A stretch of DNA of 64,000 bases from Cryomorphaceae bacterium 1068 (lineage in GTDB: Bacteria > Bacteroidota > Bacteroidia > Flavobacteriales_D > Cryomorphaceae). Position 1 is the stretch's first letter, and every line of letters starts with the position of its first letter. A program made the position numbers and the translations under genes. The stretch is taken from contig JAPVXR010000002.1 of NCBI GenBank assembly GCA_027214385.1, positions 434,001 to 498,000 of the forward strand. Direction: 5' to 3'. Below, piece after piece: positions 8,566 through 17,132 of this stretch. The notes beneath the pieces are model-generated. The model did no database searches, was not told the DNA's origin, and saw nothing but the letters and a program-made list of their open reading frames with translations.

Positions 8566-9276
8566 ATGATTGACGAATCGAAAAAGAAGCGAATACTATT
8601 GGTTGAAGATGAAGAGAGTCTCATTGAGATGATCAGCTTCAATTTGGAGATGGAAGACTACAATGTGACACGAGCTATGGATGGTAAACAAGCTTTGGAT
8701 ATCGCCGATAAGGCTCGCTTTGATCTGTGTATTCTCGATATCATGCTTCCAAAGGTTGATGGAATCACCGTGTGCAAGACACTAAGGATTCGCAATCAGC
8801 GCATTCCCATTCTTTTTCTCAGTGCAAAATCTACAGGAAATGATCGGGTAGAGGGACTCAAAGCAGGAGGAGACGACTACCTCACCAAGCCATTTAATTT
8901 AGAGGAGTTACTCCTGCGGGTGAAGAATCTGCTTCGGTTGACCACTCCTGTTCAAGAGGTTCAGGCCAAAATTGACAGCTATGAATTCGGAGGTAACTCA
9001 GTAGATTTTAAAAACTTCGAGATTAAAAATGCTGAGGGTGAAATAAAAAGTCTCTCAAAAAAGGAAACACATCTCCTGAAATATTTGATCGAAAATGAGG
9101 GAAGGGTCGTTTCCCGAGAAGAAATCTTGGACACTGTTTGGGGGTATGACGTCTATCCCACCACGAGAACGATTGACAATTACATTCTCTCTTTTCGAAA
9201 GCATTTTGAACCTGATTCGAAGAATCCGATCTACTTCCATTCTGTAAGAGGTGTGGGGTATAAGTTTACAAATTGA
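8566..9276 (+). CDS. OmpR/PhoB-family response regulator
   Basis: Two-domain DNA-binding regulator of 236 aa. The receiver domain (about 8-122) carries acidic pocket residues E14 and D15, the phosphorylated aspartate D58 (ILDIMLP), S86 and K108 (LTKPF). The winged-helix effector (about 140-235) carries VVSREEILDTVWG and RTIDNYILSFRKHF, ending in the family-typical HSVRGVGYKF. No histidine kinase lies next to it in the window, so its signal is unknown. The frame is open back to 8422, but the ATG at 8566 gives the normal N-terminus. It runs divergently from the men operon. The first RNA/terminator unit lies 30 nt behind its stop. Confidence 0.93.
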   Translation: MIDESKKKRILLVEDEESLIEMISFNLEMEDYNVTRAMDGKQALDIADKARFDLCILDIMLPKVDGITVCKTLRIRNQRIPILFLSAKSTGNDRVEGLKAGGDDYLTKPFNLEELLLRVKNLLRLTTPVQEVQAKIDSYEFGGNSVDFKNFEIKNAEGEIKSLSKKETHLLKYLIENEGRVVSREEILDTVWGYDVYPTTRTIDNYILSFRKHFEPDSKNPIYFHSVRGVGYKFTN

Positions 9277-9306
9277 CCCGATTAAGGCAACCACCTTATT
9301 TTCTTT

Positions 9307-9398
9307 CGTCTTCAATGTGCAATCTCAGTGATTGCTCATGGTTTCAAATTATTCTTGCAGGTTTTAAAAGCGTTCTTCGGGACGCTTTTTCTTTTTTT
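9307..9398 (+). ncRNA. Putative structured RNA, copy 1 (hairpin, conserved linker, terminator)
   Basis: Seen: CGTCTT at 9307; a 6-bp hairpin (9319-9324 with 9330-9335); the shared linker ATGGTTTCAAA at 9338 and CTTGCAGG further on; then a 10-bp hairpin (9366-9375 with 9380-9389, loop TTCG) and a T-rich tail. The same order of parts recurs 179 nt downstream. It could be an sRNA, or the 3' UTR and terminator of the response regulator. No clear promoter of its own is visible. No known family is recognised. Confidence 0.4.
9366..9398 (+). terminator. Rho-independent terminator, copy 1
   Basis: Stem AAAAGCGTTC with GGACGCTTTT around a TTCG tetraloop, followed by a T-rich tail. It ends transcription of the response regulator or of RNA copy 1. 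Confidence 0.75.
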
Positions 9399-9485
9399 AG
9401 CACCTCATGTTGGGACATTGGAGACACACTTCTAATACTGTTCTCAGCTTTTTTTGATTTAATCGACAACCTTTTAAAATCCCTA

Positions 9486-9568
9486 CGTCTTTATGACACA
9501 ATCGCAAGATTGTATGGTTTCAAAATTTTCCTTGCAGGTTTAAAAGCGCTTTTCGGAGCGCTTTTTTT
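9486..9568 (+). ncRNA. Putative structured RNA, copy 2 (tandem duplicate)
   Basis: Same layout as copy 1: CGTCTT at 9486; a 6-bp hairpin ACAATC/GATTGT (9498-9503 with 9508-9513) with a GCAA tetraloop; linker ATGGTTTCAAA at 9514 and CTTGCAGG; then a terminator hairpin. The outer base pair of the first hairpin is A-T here and G-C in copy 1, and a terminator pair is C-G here and T-A in copy 1. Both pairs stay complementary although their bases changed, which argues that the structure matters. Transcription is not shown by the sequence. Confidence 0.4.
9542..9568 (+). terminator. Terminator, copy 2, possibly bidirectional
   Basis: Stem AAAAGCGCT with AGCGCTTTT and a T7 tail. The hairpin lies directly behind the stop of the convergent nuclease gene, so it may stop transcription from both sides. 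Confidence 0.7.
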
Positions 9569-12290
9569 ATTCGAATACTGCGTACTGGAATTTCTCTGAA
9601 GCTTCTATGGGCTCTGAGCTATCGAGCATTTTCAAGACGGTTTTTCTCAAGAACTCTTCGAAAAGATCCATTACTTCGCTTCTGTCTCCTACGTTCAGGT
9701 ATAGATCTCTTTTTCCGGGAGCGGCCAACGAGATAATCTGATTCACCACTTCTACATCTTTGTTTTCATCGTAAAGCAACCAGTCGTAAAGCAATAATTG
9801 TAGGGCTTTCCCTTTGGTCTTGAGCTTATCTTCCAGAAAATTATAGGTGGTTGGTTGATTCTTGGCCGGACTTAGATTGAGATCAGAAGCTTCAACATTT
9901 CCCGTTTTGAAGTCGATTATGTGAAGCATGTCGTTGCGCCTTTCGATTCTATCTATGTACCCTTTAATGCGCACAGGTAAAATTTCACCCTGATATTCAA
10001 CCTTGAGTATTTTTTCTACTCGGCGTTCGCTTTCCAAATACTCTACAACATCACCCTTGGTCAAATCATCTTTTTCGTAATTCAGGTAAGATTGAATCAT
10101 TTTCAAGGCGGTTTCGAAATGTAGCCGATTTACACCATAGCTGTAATCCTTACTTCCTGCACCTTCATGGAATGAGTCGCTGAGTTGTTGCCTTACCCTT
10201 TTTGATATCTGTTCAATAATTTCCTTAGAAATAATCTCTTTCTCGTAAGGTTGGAAGAGCTTCTCCAAACAATCATGAACTATGATTCCGAAAGTTGAAT
10301 GGTCAATTTCATTGGTCTCCGGTTCAGCCAATGAAAGGATATTGGAATAGTACCATTCCAGTGATGATTCAAAAAAGCGATTGATTGAAGAAGCCGACAA
10401 TCCACCGGTCACAAGTGAGTTCTTTATGATTTCTATCACCTCCTCTGTCTTTTCAATAGACTTCGGTTCTGTCTCATGAAAAAGCTCTGAAGGCTTCAAG
10501 TTAATGTGGGAGAATCTGTTTTCGTTTTCGAAATCTTCTCGAACCTGCATGAGGTAGCGACTCATTTCTCCACCGCTAAAAGTTCCCGAGTCTGTGTGAT
10601 AGATGGCGGAGAAAGACTTGGAATGACTCAGCAGGCGATAAAATTGATAGGCAAAAACCGCCTCTTTTTCACGGCGAGCGGGAAGTTTGTGAAAGAGACG
10701 AACTTCAAATGGAATAAAGCTCTCCGTATGATTGTTCTTTGGAAAGTTTCCTTCATCCACCGAGCAAAGGATGAGGTTTTCGAACCCGAGGGCTCGAGTC
10801 TCCAAAACCCCCATGATTTGTAGCCCCTGCATGGGTTCACCTAAAAGGGAAAGTTTGGTGGAGGATAGCACCCGAACAAATATTTGTCGCAGGCTACTCA
10901 AATCAAGTTCAGCGGATCTTTCAAAATGAATGAGCCGATCAATGGTTTCCAGCACCTTTTCACAACCTAGCAGACCCATCCTTACTTCAGGTTTAGAAAG
11001 ATCTGAACCTTTAATTCGCGACAAGGTCCATTGAAAGACCATCTTTAAATTGTCGAAGGACATCTTTTGATTGCTCTGAAGCGATGAGAGCAAGGTGGCT
11101 TCACCGATTTTATCTTCGAAATCATCAAGCTCAATGGAAGAGTCGGAAAAGTTCTTTCCACTTGGCAATCCAATGAGCGAACTGAAAGGGTGATTGAGCA
11201 ATTGAAGTAGCCGCCGGGTGTTTAGTTGATATCCCTTGTCTGTCTTTTTTGCGGTGATATGAACATCCATCCACGCCTCCACCCAATTTCGGAAACTTGA
11301 AGTCCCCAAGCTTAAACCCATTGTGACATTCACTGCTTTAATGGATTCCGGAAGTCTCTCAATGACAGGCATCAGCATTGACTCATCGGCTAAAATTAAG
11401 CCTGTTTTTTTCAGATCTTCCTCAGGAGTTTTTTCCAAAATCGCTGCAATGGCATTGGCTTGATCAAGTTTGTAGGCAGCAGAAATGGCCTGAATTTTTG
11501 TGCTGCTTTCGGTAAAAGGGGTTTTGGGCTTTAAGATTTCACCCAATCCTGACTTGAGATTCTTTTTAATGAATCTCCCCGCATTTTTATGATCACTCAT
11601 CAGGTAGTCATCAGCGTCGAAATATACCTTGCCGATTCCTGCCTCTTCCATAGCTTTCAAGAGTTTAACCTCTGCATTGGTCAAGGCATTGAATCCCGCG
11701 ACAGTGATGAATCGGGACTGGTTTTCACTAAAGTGAGTAGCAGCCATCTCAGCGGCCGCTCTCATGATCATACCCGATGTCCCGATTTTATTTTCGAGTA
11801 GTCTCTTTTTGAATTTGTTAAAAATATTTGGCAGCGTTCGCCAAAATCGGCGGTAGGATTCCTGCTTTTCCGAGAGGGGGGATTTAAGAAAGCTGAATTG
11901 ATCGATCTCTGTGTAGTCTATCAGTTCTTTGAAAAGCACATTGGGGTCGATGAGGTAAGCATCGATATCGTTGAAGTCGGACAGAATGACGGATGACCAT
12001 GATAAAAACTCTGACAACGATTGAGCTTCAGCGCCCATAGTTTGAGCGTAAGCTTCGTAAAGGGCGAAGGAGGTAAGAAGGTTTTCAGCTGGTTCGAGAC
12101 CCGATATCTGTGAAGCCCACTCATTAAACGTGAGCATTTCGGGCAGCCATATTGCGCCGTCAGTTCTATCTGCCAGAATTTGGGTTAAAAAATTTGCCGA
12201 GCGTTTTGTCGGCAAAATAATCACTTGATTTTCAAGAGTAAAATCGTTCTGCAGGATGCATTCTGCGAGCGATCCAAGAAAAGGTTGCAT
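9567..12290 (-). CDS. AddB-like PD-(D/E)XK exonuclease subunit
   Basis: Large protein (907 aa) of the Bacteroidota AddB/RexB-like group. It should process double-strand breaks together with the UvrD-type partner at 17919-21119. Seen: an N-terminal QVIILPTKRSANFL block in place of an intact Walker A, a degenerate helicase-like middle, and a C-terminal RecB-type nuclease with GYIDRIERR and then IIDFKTG (D793, K795) and QLLLYDWL. Only one cysteine (VHDCLEKL) is visible around the nuclease entry, so the AddB iron-sulfur cluster is probably absent. The ATG directly follows the stop of the TPR gene with no gap, so the two are likely co-expressed. Confidence 0.88.
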   Translation of the reverse strand: MQPFLGSLAECILQNDFTLENQVIILPTKRSANFLTQILADRTDGAIWLPEMLTFNEWASQISGLEPAENLLTSFALYEAYAQTMGAEAQSLSEFLSWSSVILSDFNDIDAYLIDPNVLFKELIDYTEIDQFSFLKSPLSEKQESYRRFWRTLPNIFNKFKKRLLENKIGTSGMIMRAAAEMAATHFSENQSRFITVAGFNALTNAEVKLLKAMEEAGIGKVYFDADDYLMSDHKNAGRFIKKNLKSGLGEILKPKTPFTESSTKIQAISAAYKLDQANAIAAILEKTPEEDLKKTGLILADESMLMPVIERLPESIKAVNVTMGLSLGTSSFRNWVEAWMDVHITAKKTDKGYQLNTRRLLQLLNHPFSSLIGLPSGKNFSDSSIELDDFEDKIGEATLLSSLQSNQKMSFDNLKMVFQWTLSRIKGSDLSKPEVRMGLLGCEKVLETIDRLIHFERSAELDLSSLRQIFVRVLSSTKLSLLGEPMQGLQIMGVLETRALGFENLILCSVDEGNFPKNNHTESFIPFEVRLFHKLPARREKEAVFAYQFYRLLSHSKSFSAIYHTDSGTFSGGEMSRYLMQVREDFENENRFSHINLKPSELFHETEPKSIEKTEEVIEIIKNSLVTGGLSASSINRFFESSLEWYYSNILSLAEPETNEIDHSTFGIIVHDCLEKLFQPYEKEIISKEIIEQISKRVRQQLSDSFHEGAGSKDYSYGVNRLHFETALKMIQSYLNYEKDDLTKGDVVEYLESERRVEKILKVEYQGEILPVRIKGYIDRIERRNDMLHIIDFKTGNVEASDLNLSPAKNQPTTYNFLEDKLKTKGKALQLLLYDWLLYDENKDVEVVNQIISLAAPGKRDLYLNVGDRSEVMDLFEEFLRKTVLKMLDSSEPIEASEKFQYAVFE

Positions 12291-12869
12291 CTACTTAAAT
12301 CCGTTTCGGATAAAGCTAAGAAATTCCTTAAAGCCCTCCTTGGATCGAAATATATTAAGCACTTCAGCGCTCATCGATTTTTGAGACTTCTCTTGATTTA
12401 TTTCTCTTTGAATATTCTTGGGGCGGTAATCGGCCGGATCGTCTGAGCCACTTTCATTTTTTGCCAATGCATCAGCTAAATCAAACATCGCTTTGGCCTG
12501 AGCCATATGTCCCAATTTTTCTTCAAGCAAGCCCAAATTATTGTGTGCCACTGCATCTTCAGGATCTAGTTCGATAGCCACCCGATAGTCTTCAACAGCA
12601 CCTTGCGTATCTCCCATTGCATCCTTGATGTATGCGCGACTACTGTAGCGATAGGGTTTTTTTGGCTCAATTTCTTGGGCTTTGTCCATATCTGCCAACG
12701 ATTCTTTCAGCATCTTTCTATGGAAATAGGCAACTGCTCTCTCGCTATACAACTCAGCATCGTCAGGGCTTACGCTGATAGCTCGCGAGTACCAATACAC
12801 GGCATTCTCGAAATCTTTACCAGTGTAAGCGTCGATGGCTTTCTTTTCAAATTTATATTTGGTCGACAT
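12291..12869 (-). CDS. TPR repeat protein
   Basis: A 192-residue protein with three to four tetratricopeptide repeats: FENAVYWYSRAISVSPDDAELY, LKESLADMDKAQEIEPKKP and TQGAVEDYRVAIELDP, followed by a final AVAHNNLGLLEEK unit. A charged Asn/Gln/Ser-rich linker and a C-terminal helical tail follow. No signal peptide is visible, so it is probably cytoplasmic and binds proteins. It precedes the AddB-like gene with stop and start codons touching. A link to recombination is possible from position only. Confidence 0.85.
   Translation of the reverse strand: MSTKYKFEKKAIDAYTGKDFENAVYWYSRAISVSPDDAELYSERAVAYFHRKMLKESLADMDKAQEIEPKKPYRYSSRAYIKDAMGDTQGAVEDYRVAIELDPEDAVAHNNLGLLEEKLGHMAQAKAMFDLADALAKNESGSDDPADYRPKNIQREINQEKSQKSMSAEVLNIFRSKEGFKEFLSFIRNGFK
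12854..12861 (+). promoter_or_regulatory. -7 promoter box for the 79-aa gene
   Basis: TATATTTG matches TAnnTTTG exactly and ends 19 nt before the ATG at 12881. It lies inside the first codons of the TPR gene on the other strand. No obvious -33 TTG. Confidence 0.4.
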
Positions 12870-12880
12870 ATTCCGTTTAG

Positions 12881-13120
12881 ATGAATACTACATTTCCGCA
12901 ATATCGCAAGTACCCTAATAACAAGTCATACTTCAAAGTGTTGTCAAATGAATCATTCGAAGAGATTCATGTCATAGGCAAAAAGTACTTTTTGACGAAG
13001 GTAGATGCAAAAATACTTCCTGACCGTCATTTCATAGCTGATATGATAGCAGCTTCCGCCAGTTGGGTCAAAATTGAGGAGTCAGAATATGCGAATGTTC
13101 TGCTACAGGTTGACCTTTAG
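12881..13120 (+). CDS. Small protein of unknown function (79 aa)
   Basis: Short soluble protein starting MNTTFPQYRKYPNNKSYFK, rich in Tyr, Lys and acidic residues, with no signal peptide, cysteine or membrane segment. The FPQYRKYxNxKSYFKI-like opening resembles small hypothetical proteins I recall from other Flavobacteria, so I take it as real. It has its own promoter-like box and runs divergently from the TPR gene only 11 nt away. No function can be given. Confidence 0.6.
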   Translation: MNTTFPQYRKYPNNKSYFKVLSNESFEEIHVIGKKYFLTKVDAKILPDRHFIADMIAASASWVKIEESEYANVLLQVDL

Positions 13121-13229
13121 AAACCAATTATTGTTCAAGTCAAATTTGGAGAGGTTTAATAATGACAGTAAATTCAGCGTGAAATGCTGATATTGTACAA
13201 CCACCGAGACGTTTAAGCGTTTGTTTCAT

Positions 13230-15902
13230 ATGACCCGTTTATTGAAAGTAATGTTGCACTTGGGATTATTCGCCCCACTTTTTTTGGCTTTAACAGCCAA
13301 AGGAGAGCACATTATAGGTGGGGAAATGTACTACGTTTGCAATGCCAACGGCACTTACACATTTACCATGAAGCTCTATCGAGACTGCAATAGCTCCGGG
13401 GCCCCATTTGATAATCCTGCCAGTTTTGCGGTTTTTAACGATGCCAATCAGTTGGTCAATCAGATTACATCGTCAGTCCAGTCTATTGACGAGATTGATC
13501 CCGACTTTGATTCTCCTTGTCTTAATTTTCCTCCCAATATCTGCGTGGAAGAAGGGACTTACGAATTCACCCTCTCACTGGATACCGATATATCTTCTTA
13601 TCAAGTCGTCTATCAGCGGTGCTGTCGAAATCAAACCATACAGAATCTTGAAAATCCGGGAGCGCAAGGATTGACAATTGTCAGCGAGGTGCCCCAAACG
13701 AATGTTGCTGAGTGCAACTCCAGTCCATCATTCAATAGTTTTCCGCCACCTGTGCTGTGCACTTTTGAAGCGTTGGTATTTGATCATAGCGCTACCGACC
13801 CTGATGGCGATGAGTTGGTGTACTCGCTTTGTGACCCATATATTGGCGGAAGCCAGGCAGATCCTGCTCCGGTACCTCCCAGCAATCCACCCTATGATGT
13901 GGTGCTATGGAGCGCGGGATATACGGCGGTAGATCCTTTGGATGCCGATCCGATTCTTTCCATCGACCCTGTAACCGGTTTGCTCACGGGAGAGCCTACG
14001 GTTCAAGGTCAATACGTGGTGGGGGTATGCGTGGAAGAATACAGGGATGGTGTTTTGATCGGAACGAATAAGCGAGATTTTCAATTCAATGTAGCTCCTT
14101 GTGATCCTATTTCGGAGGCACTAATACAGGAAGTCACAGAGGCTGAGCTTTGCGATGATTTAAGTTTCAGTTTTACCAACTTGGGAGATCCCACTTTCGA
14201 GTATGTCTGGACTTATGGAGACCCAACCACGGAAAACGATATTACGATAGGTTACAACGGTTTTTACACCTATCCCGATACAGGAACATATATTGTGACG
14301 TTGATTTCAAATCCGGGGGTATTTTGTTCCGATACAACTGAAATTATCCTTCCCGTTTACAATGAAACAACAGTGGAGATTGAGTCCTTTTCATTTGAAT
14401 GCATAGATGGCGATCCTGTTTATTCCTTTATCGCGGGAGGTAGTTTTGATCAAGCAGCTTCGACAGTGGAATGGGATTTTGGTCCTGGAGCAACACCCCA
14501 ATTTTTAGAAGGTGTAGAGGTGACAGGGGTCCTGTTTGATAGCCCTGGCCCAAAGACGATTGAAGTATTTGCATCAAATAATATTTGCGAAGCGCAGAAT
14601 ACTATCAACTTTGTGGTAGCAGACCCGCCCACGGCCGTCATTACCCCTCAAGAGGAATTTTGTCAAGGATTGAGCGGCGGCTTTACCCAAACAAGTGAGA
14701 ATGCTACTCAATTCGTTTGGGATTTCGGAGATCCGAATACGGATGGGGATTTTGCAGAAGGACCTACTGCCACTTATACTTTTCCTAGTCCGGGGTTGTA
14801 CACGGTTTCCCTCACGGCATCCACTACTGATAACTGCCCTATAACCGTAACCGAGGTTTTTGATCTCCAGACCTTGCTGGCGCCTGAGATTCCGGAACAA
14901 GATGTATTTTGCTTTGACAACCATAGCATCAGCTTTTCTGCAGGAGGGAGCTATTCAAATAGTGCTGTTTTTCAATGGAGCTTTCCCGAGGGTACGCCTT
15001 CAACTTCTTCTCAAGAATTTCCTTCGGGTATTACATTCGCCGAACCAGGCGAACAACAGGTATTACTGACCATTTCTGAAAATGGATGCGAGCGCTCAAC
15101 GGAGTCTACCATAGATTTACATCCAAATCCTTTGGCTTTATTCGAAGCATTTCCTACAGGGGGATGCGTTCCATTGACTGTCTCATTTTTAAATGAGTCG
15201 ATTACTGAGAGTTCCTCGCGAGCATTTGACTGGAATTTTGGAGATGGATCATCAACCAATACTGCTAATGCATCACATGAGTACACCGTACCGGGTACCT
15301 ATTCGGTTTCTCTGCGATTGGAAAACTTAAACGGCTGTTTAGGGACGGATGAGATCATTCAAACCGACCTGATCACCGTTACGCCATCACCACAGGCCTC
15401 TTTTGATATTGAGCCGACCACCATTTCTGTCTTAGACCCGCAAATGGAGGTGATTGATTTAAGCGAAGGAAATATTACTTGTACGTATTACTTCGATGAT
15501 CAAATTTTCGAAGATTGCAACTTTGATCATACGCTCGAAAGTATTGTTCCGCAGACGATCAGGCTGGTCGTCGAAAATGAATTTGGATGCTCTGATTCGG
15601 AAGAAGCTGAAATATTTTTAACCGATCACTTGATCTACATTCCCAACGCCTTTACGCCTGATGGCGATGGAATAAACGATTTTTTCCGCCCTGAAATGTT
15701 GGGCGTAGTTGATTTCAAAATGTGGATTTTTGATCGGTGGGGAAGTGAGATCTTTTTTACCGAAGACCCTAAAGGGTGGAATGGTCAGGGAACCAGAGAA
15801 GACTACTACCTCCAGAATCAATCATACAGTTACAAAGTGATCATTACCGATTACGGTAAAACAAATTTCGAGTATCTCGGTTCTGTACGTCTGATACGCT
15901 AA
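13230..15902 (+). CDS. PKD-repeat T9SS type B secreted protein
   Basis: An 890-residue exported protein. I start at the ATG at 13230, which opens directly into a signal peptide (MTRLLKVMLHLGLFAPLFLA). The mature N-terminus EHIIGGEMYY starts a domain common at the front of Bacteroidota gliding-associated proteins. About five PKD-like modules follow, with cores such as WTYGDP, WDFGPG, WDFGDP and WNFGDG. The end is a gliding motility-associated (CHU_C, type B) sorting domain: IPNAFTPDGDGINDFF, then MWIFDRWGSEIFF and a final VRLIR. Known: type B tags send proteins through T9SS to the surface or medium. Likely an adhesin or matrix protein; the ligand is unknown. Confidence 0.9.
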   Translation: MTRLLKVMLHLGLFAPLFLALTAKGEHIIGGEMYYVCNANGTYTFTMKLYRDCNSSGAPFDNPASFAVFNDANQLVNQITSSVQSIDEIDPDFDSPCLNFPPNICVEEGTYEFTLSLDTDISSYQVVYQRCCRNQTIQNLENPGAQGLTIVSEVPQTNVAECNSSPSFNSFPPPVLCTFEALVFDHSATDPDGDELVYSLCDPYIGGSQADPAPVPPSNPPYDVVLWSAGYTAVDPLDADPILSIDPVTGLLTGEPTVQGQYVVGVCVEEYRDGVLIGTNKRDFQFNVAPCDPISEALIQEVTEAELCDDLSFSFTNLGDPTFEYVWTYGDPTTENDITIGYNGFYTYPDTGTYIVTLISNPGVFCSDTTEIILPVYNETTVEIESFSFECIDGDPVYSFIAGGSFDQAASTVEWDFGPGATPQFLEGVEVTGVLFDSPGPKTIEVFASNNICEAQNTINFVVADPPTAVITPQEEFCQGLSGGFTQTSENATQFVWDFGDPNTDGDFAEGPTATYTFPSPGLYTVSLTASTTDNCPITVTEVFDLQTLLAPEIPEQDVFCFDNHSISFSAGGSYSNSAVFQWSFPEGTPSTSSQEFPSGITFAEPGEQQVLLTISENGCERSTESTIDLHPNPLALFEAFPTGGCVPLTVSFLNESITESSSRAFDWNFGDGSSTNTANASHEYTVPGTYSVSLRLENLNGCLGTDEIIQTDLITVTPSPQASFDIEPTTISVLDPQMEVIDLSEGNITCTYYFDDQIFEDCNFDHTLESIVPQTIRLVVENEFGCSDSEEAEIFLTDHLIYIPNAFTPDGDGINDFFRPEMLGVVDFKMWIFDRWGSEIFFTEDPKGWNGQGTREDYYLQNQSYSYKVIITDYGKTNFEYLGSVRLIR

Positions 15903-15906
15903 GAAC

Positions 15907-16641
15907 ATGAAGAAATTTTTGATTGTCGTTTTGGTCTTAATCGCTGTTGGGGCGATTTCCTTTTTTGTTGCGGATGAAGCTTTGCCTGAAGGCAACGCTG
16001 GTCCCGACGCTGAGGCTCTTTCAGAAAAAGTACTAGATGCCGTTGGCTATGAGGCGTGGGAGAAAATACCCTTTGTCGCTTGGAGCTTCCGCGATGCTCA
16101 CCATTACGTTTGGGATAAAGAAAAACATGTCGCCCGAGTAAAATGGGATGACTACGAAGCAGCAATCGATTTGAATACTATTTCCGGAAGGGCATCAAAA
16201 GCAGGTGTTGCACTGGAAGGAGCTGAGCTGGATGAGGCCGTTCAAACAGCTTGGGCGTATTTTTGTAACGACAGCTTTTGGCTGAATGCTCCTGCTAAAA
16301 TCAAAGACTCAGGAACTACCCGTAAAATAGTAATTGTTGAAGACGGAAGCCAACAACTTTTGGTTCAATACGAGTCGGGAGGAGTGACACCAGGTGATGC
16401 GTACTTGTGGAAGCTGGATGAGAACTATCTTCCTACTTCTTATAAAATGTGGGTGTCGATTATCCCTGTCGGTGGTGTAGAAGCTTCTTGGGAAGATTGG
16501 GTGGAAAAGGAAGGGGCGATGATCTCAACTAGCCATAAAATGGGGCCGCTGGAGATTCCAATTGGAAACCTTAAAGTTGGACGTTCTCCTGAGGATTTTG
16601 ACTTGGCAAAAGACTTTTTTACTTCGACCCAGGAAAAGTAA
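15907..16641 (+). CDS. Membrane-anchored or secreted protein of unknown function
   Basis: A 244-residue protein with a strong N-terminal hydrophobic stretch (MKKFLIVVLVLIAVGAISFF), either a signal anchor or a signal peptide. There is no lipobox cysteine. The rest is soluble, rich in Trp and acidic residues (VAWSFRDAHHYVW, ARVKWDDYEA, WVEKEGAMISTSHKMG). This looks like an uncharacterised Bacteroidota envelope family in which a beta-rich domain follows the anchor. No catalytic motif is visible. It lies 4 nt after the PKD gene, so they may share a transcript. The end overlaps the convergent acetyltransferase by 23 nt. Confidence 0.7.
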   Translation: MKKFLIVVLVLIAVGAISFFVADEALPEGNAGPDAEALSEKVLDAVGYEAWEKIPFVAWSFRDAHHYVWDKEKHVARVKWDDYEAAIDLNTISGRASKAGVALEGAELDEAVQTAWAYFCNDSFWLNAPAKIKDSGTTRKIVIVEDGSQQLLVQYESGGVTPGDAYLWKLDENYLPTSYKMWVSIIPVGGVEASWEDWVEKEGAMISTSHKMGPLEIPIGNLKVGRSPEDFDLAKDFFTSTQEK

Positions 16642-17101
16642 GCCGCATATCGATGTGGTCGATTCCATCCCAAGGATAGACATCGCTGATTTGCTCAAAC
16701 CCAAAACTCGAATAAAATTTCCTCAAGTAGAGTTGTGCCGCGATCTTTATAGTCTTTACTCCCTTTTGTTCTTTGCAATAAAGGATCGATACATCCATCA
16801 ATTCTTTGCCGATCTTGAATTGGCGGTACTCTTCTTTTACGACCACTCTGCCTATGCTGCATTCATCGTAGATGGTACCCGCAGGAGCTATCCTAGCAGT
16901 CGCAATTAATTTTCCCTCATCCGTTTTTCCAATCACATGAGTGCACAATGGATCCATTCCGTCAATTTCTGAATAGGGACAGTTTTGCTCAACGACAAAA
17001 ATGTCCAATCGAACCCTCAAAAGGTCGTGAAGCTCGAGGAGAGTCAATTCATCGAATGCTTTAGTTTCCCAAACGATATCGGGTTTTTTATCGTCGCTCA
17101 T
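16619..17101 (-). CDS. ElaA-family GNAT N-acetyltransferase
   Basis: A 160-residue GNAT protein of the ElaA group. Seen: LHDLLRVRLDIFVVEQNCPYSEIDGMD, the block that marks ElaA-like proteins; then VIGKTDEGKLIATARI; and the acetyl-CoA loop region IGRVVVKEEYRQFKIGKELM. Known: the family transfers an acetyl group from acetyl-CoA, but the natural acceptor of ElaA is not settled. It is a single gene in opposite orientation to both neighbours. Confidence 0.85.
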   Translation of the reverse strand: MSDDKKPDIVWETKAFDELTLLELHDLLRVRLDIFVVEQNCPYSEIDGMDPLCTHVIGKTDEGKLIATARIAPAGTIYDECSIGRVVVKEEYRQFKIGKELMDVSILYCKEQKGVKTIKIAAQLYLRKFYSSFGFEQISDVYPWDGIDHIDMRLTFPGSK

Positions 17102-17132
17102 TCTCCGTATTTTCGGCTAAAGGTTCCAAATT

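Noticed and set aside
9273-9599. Plus-strand open frame of 108 codons over the RNA units
   Set aside because: It spans two terminator hairpins, is very rich in Phe and Leu, and has no family look.
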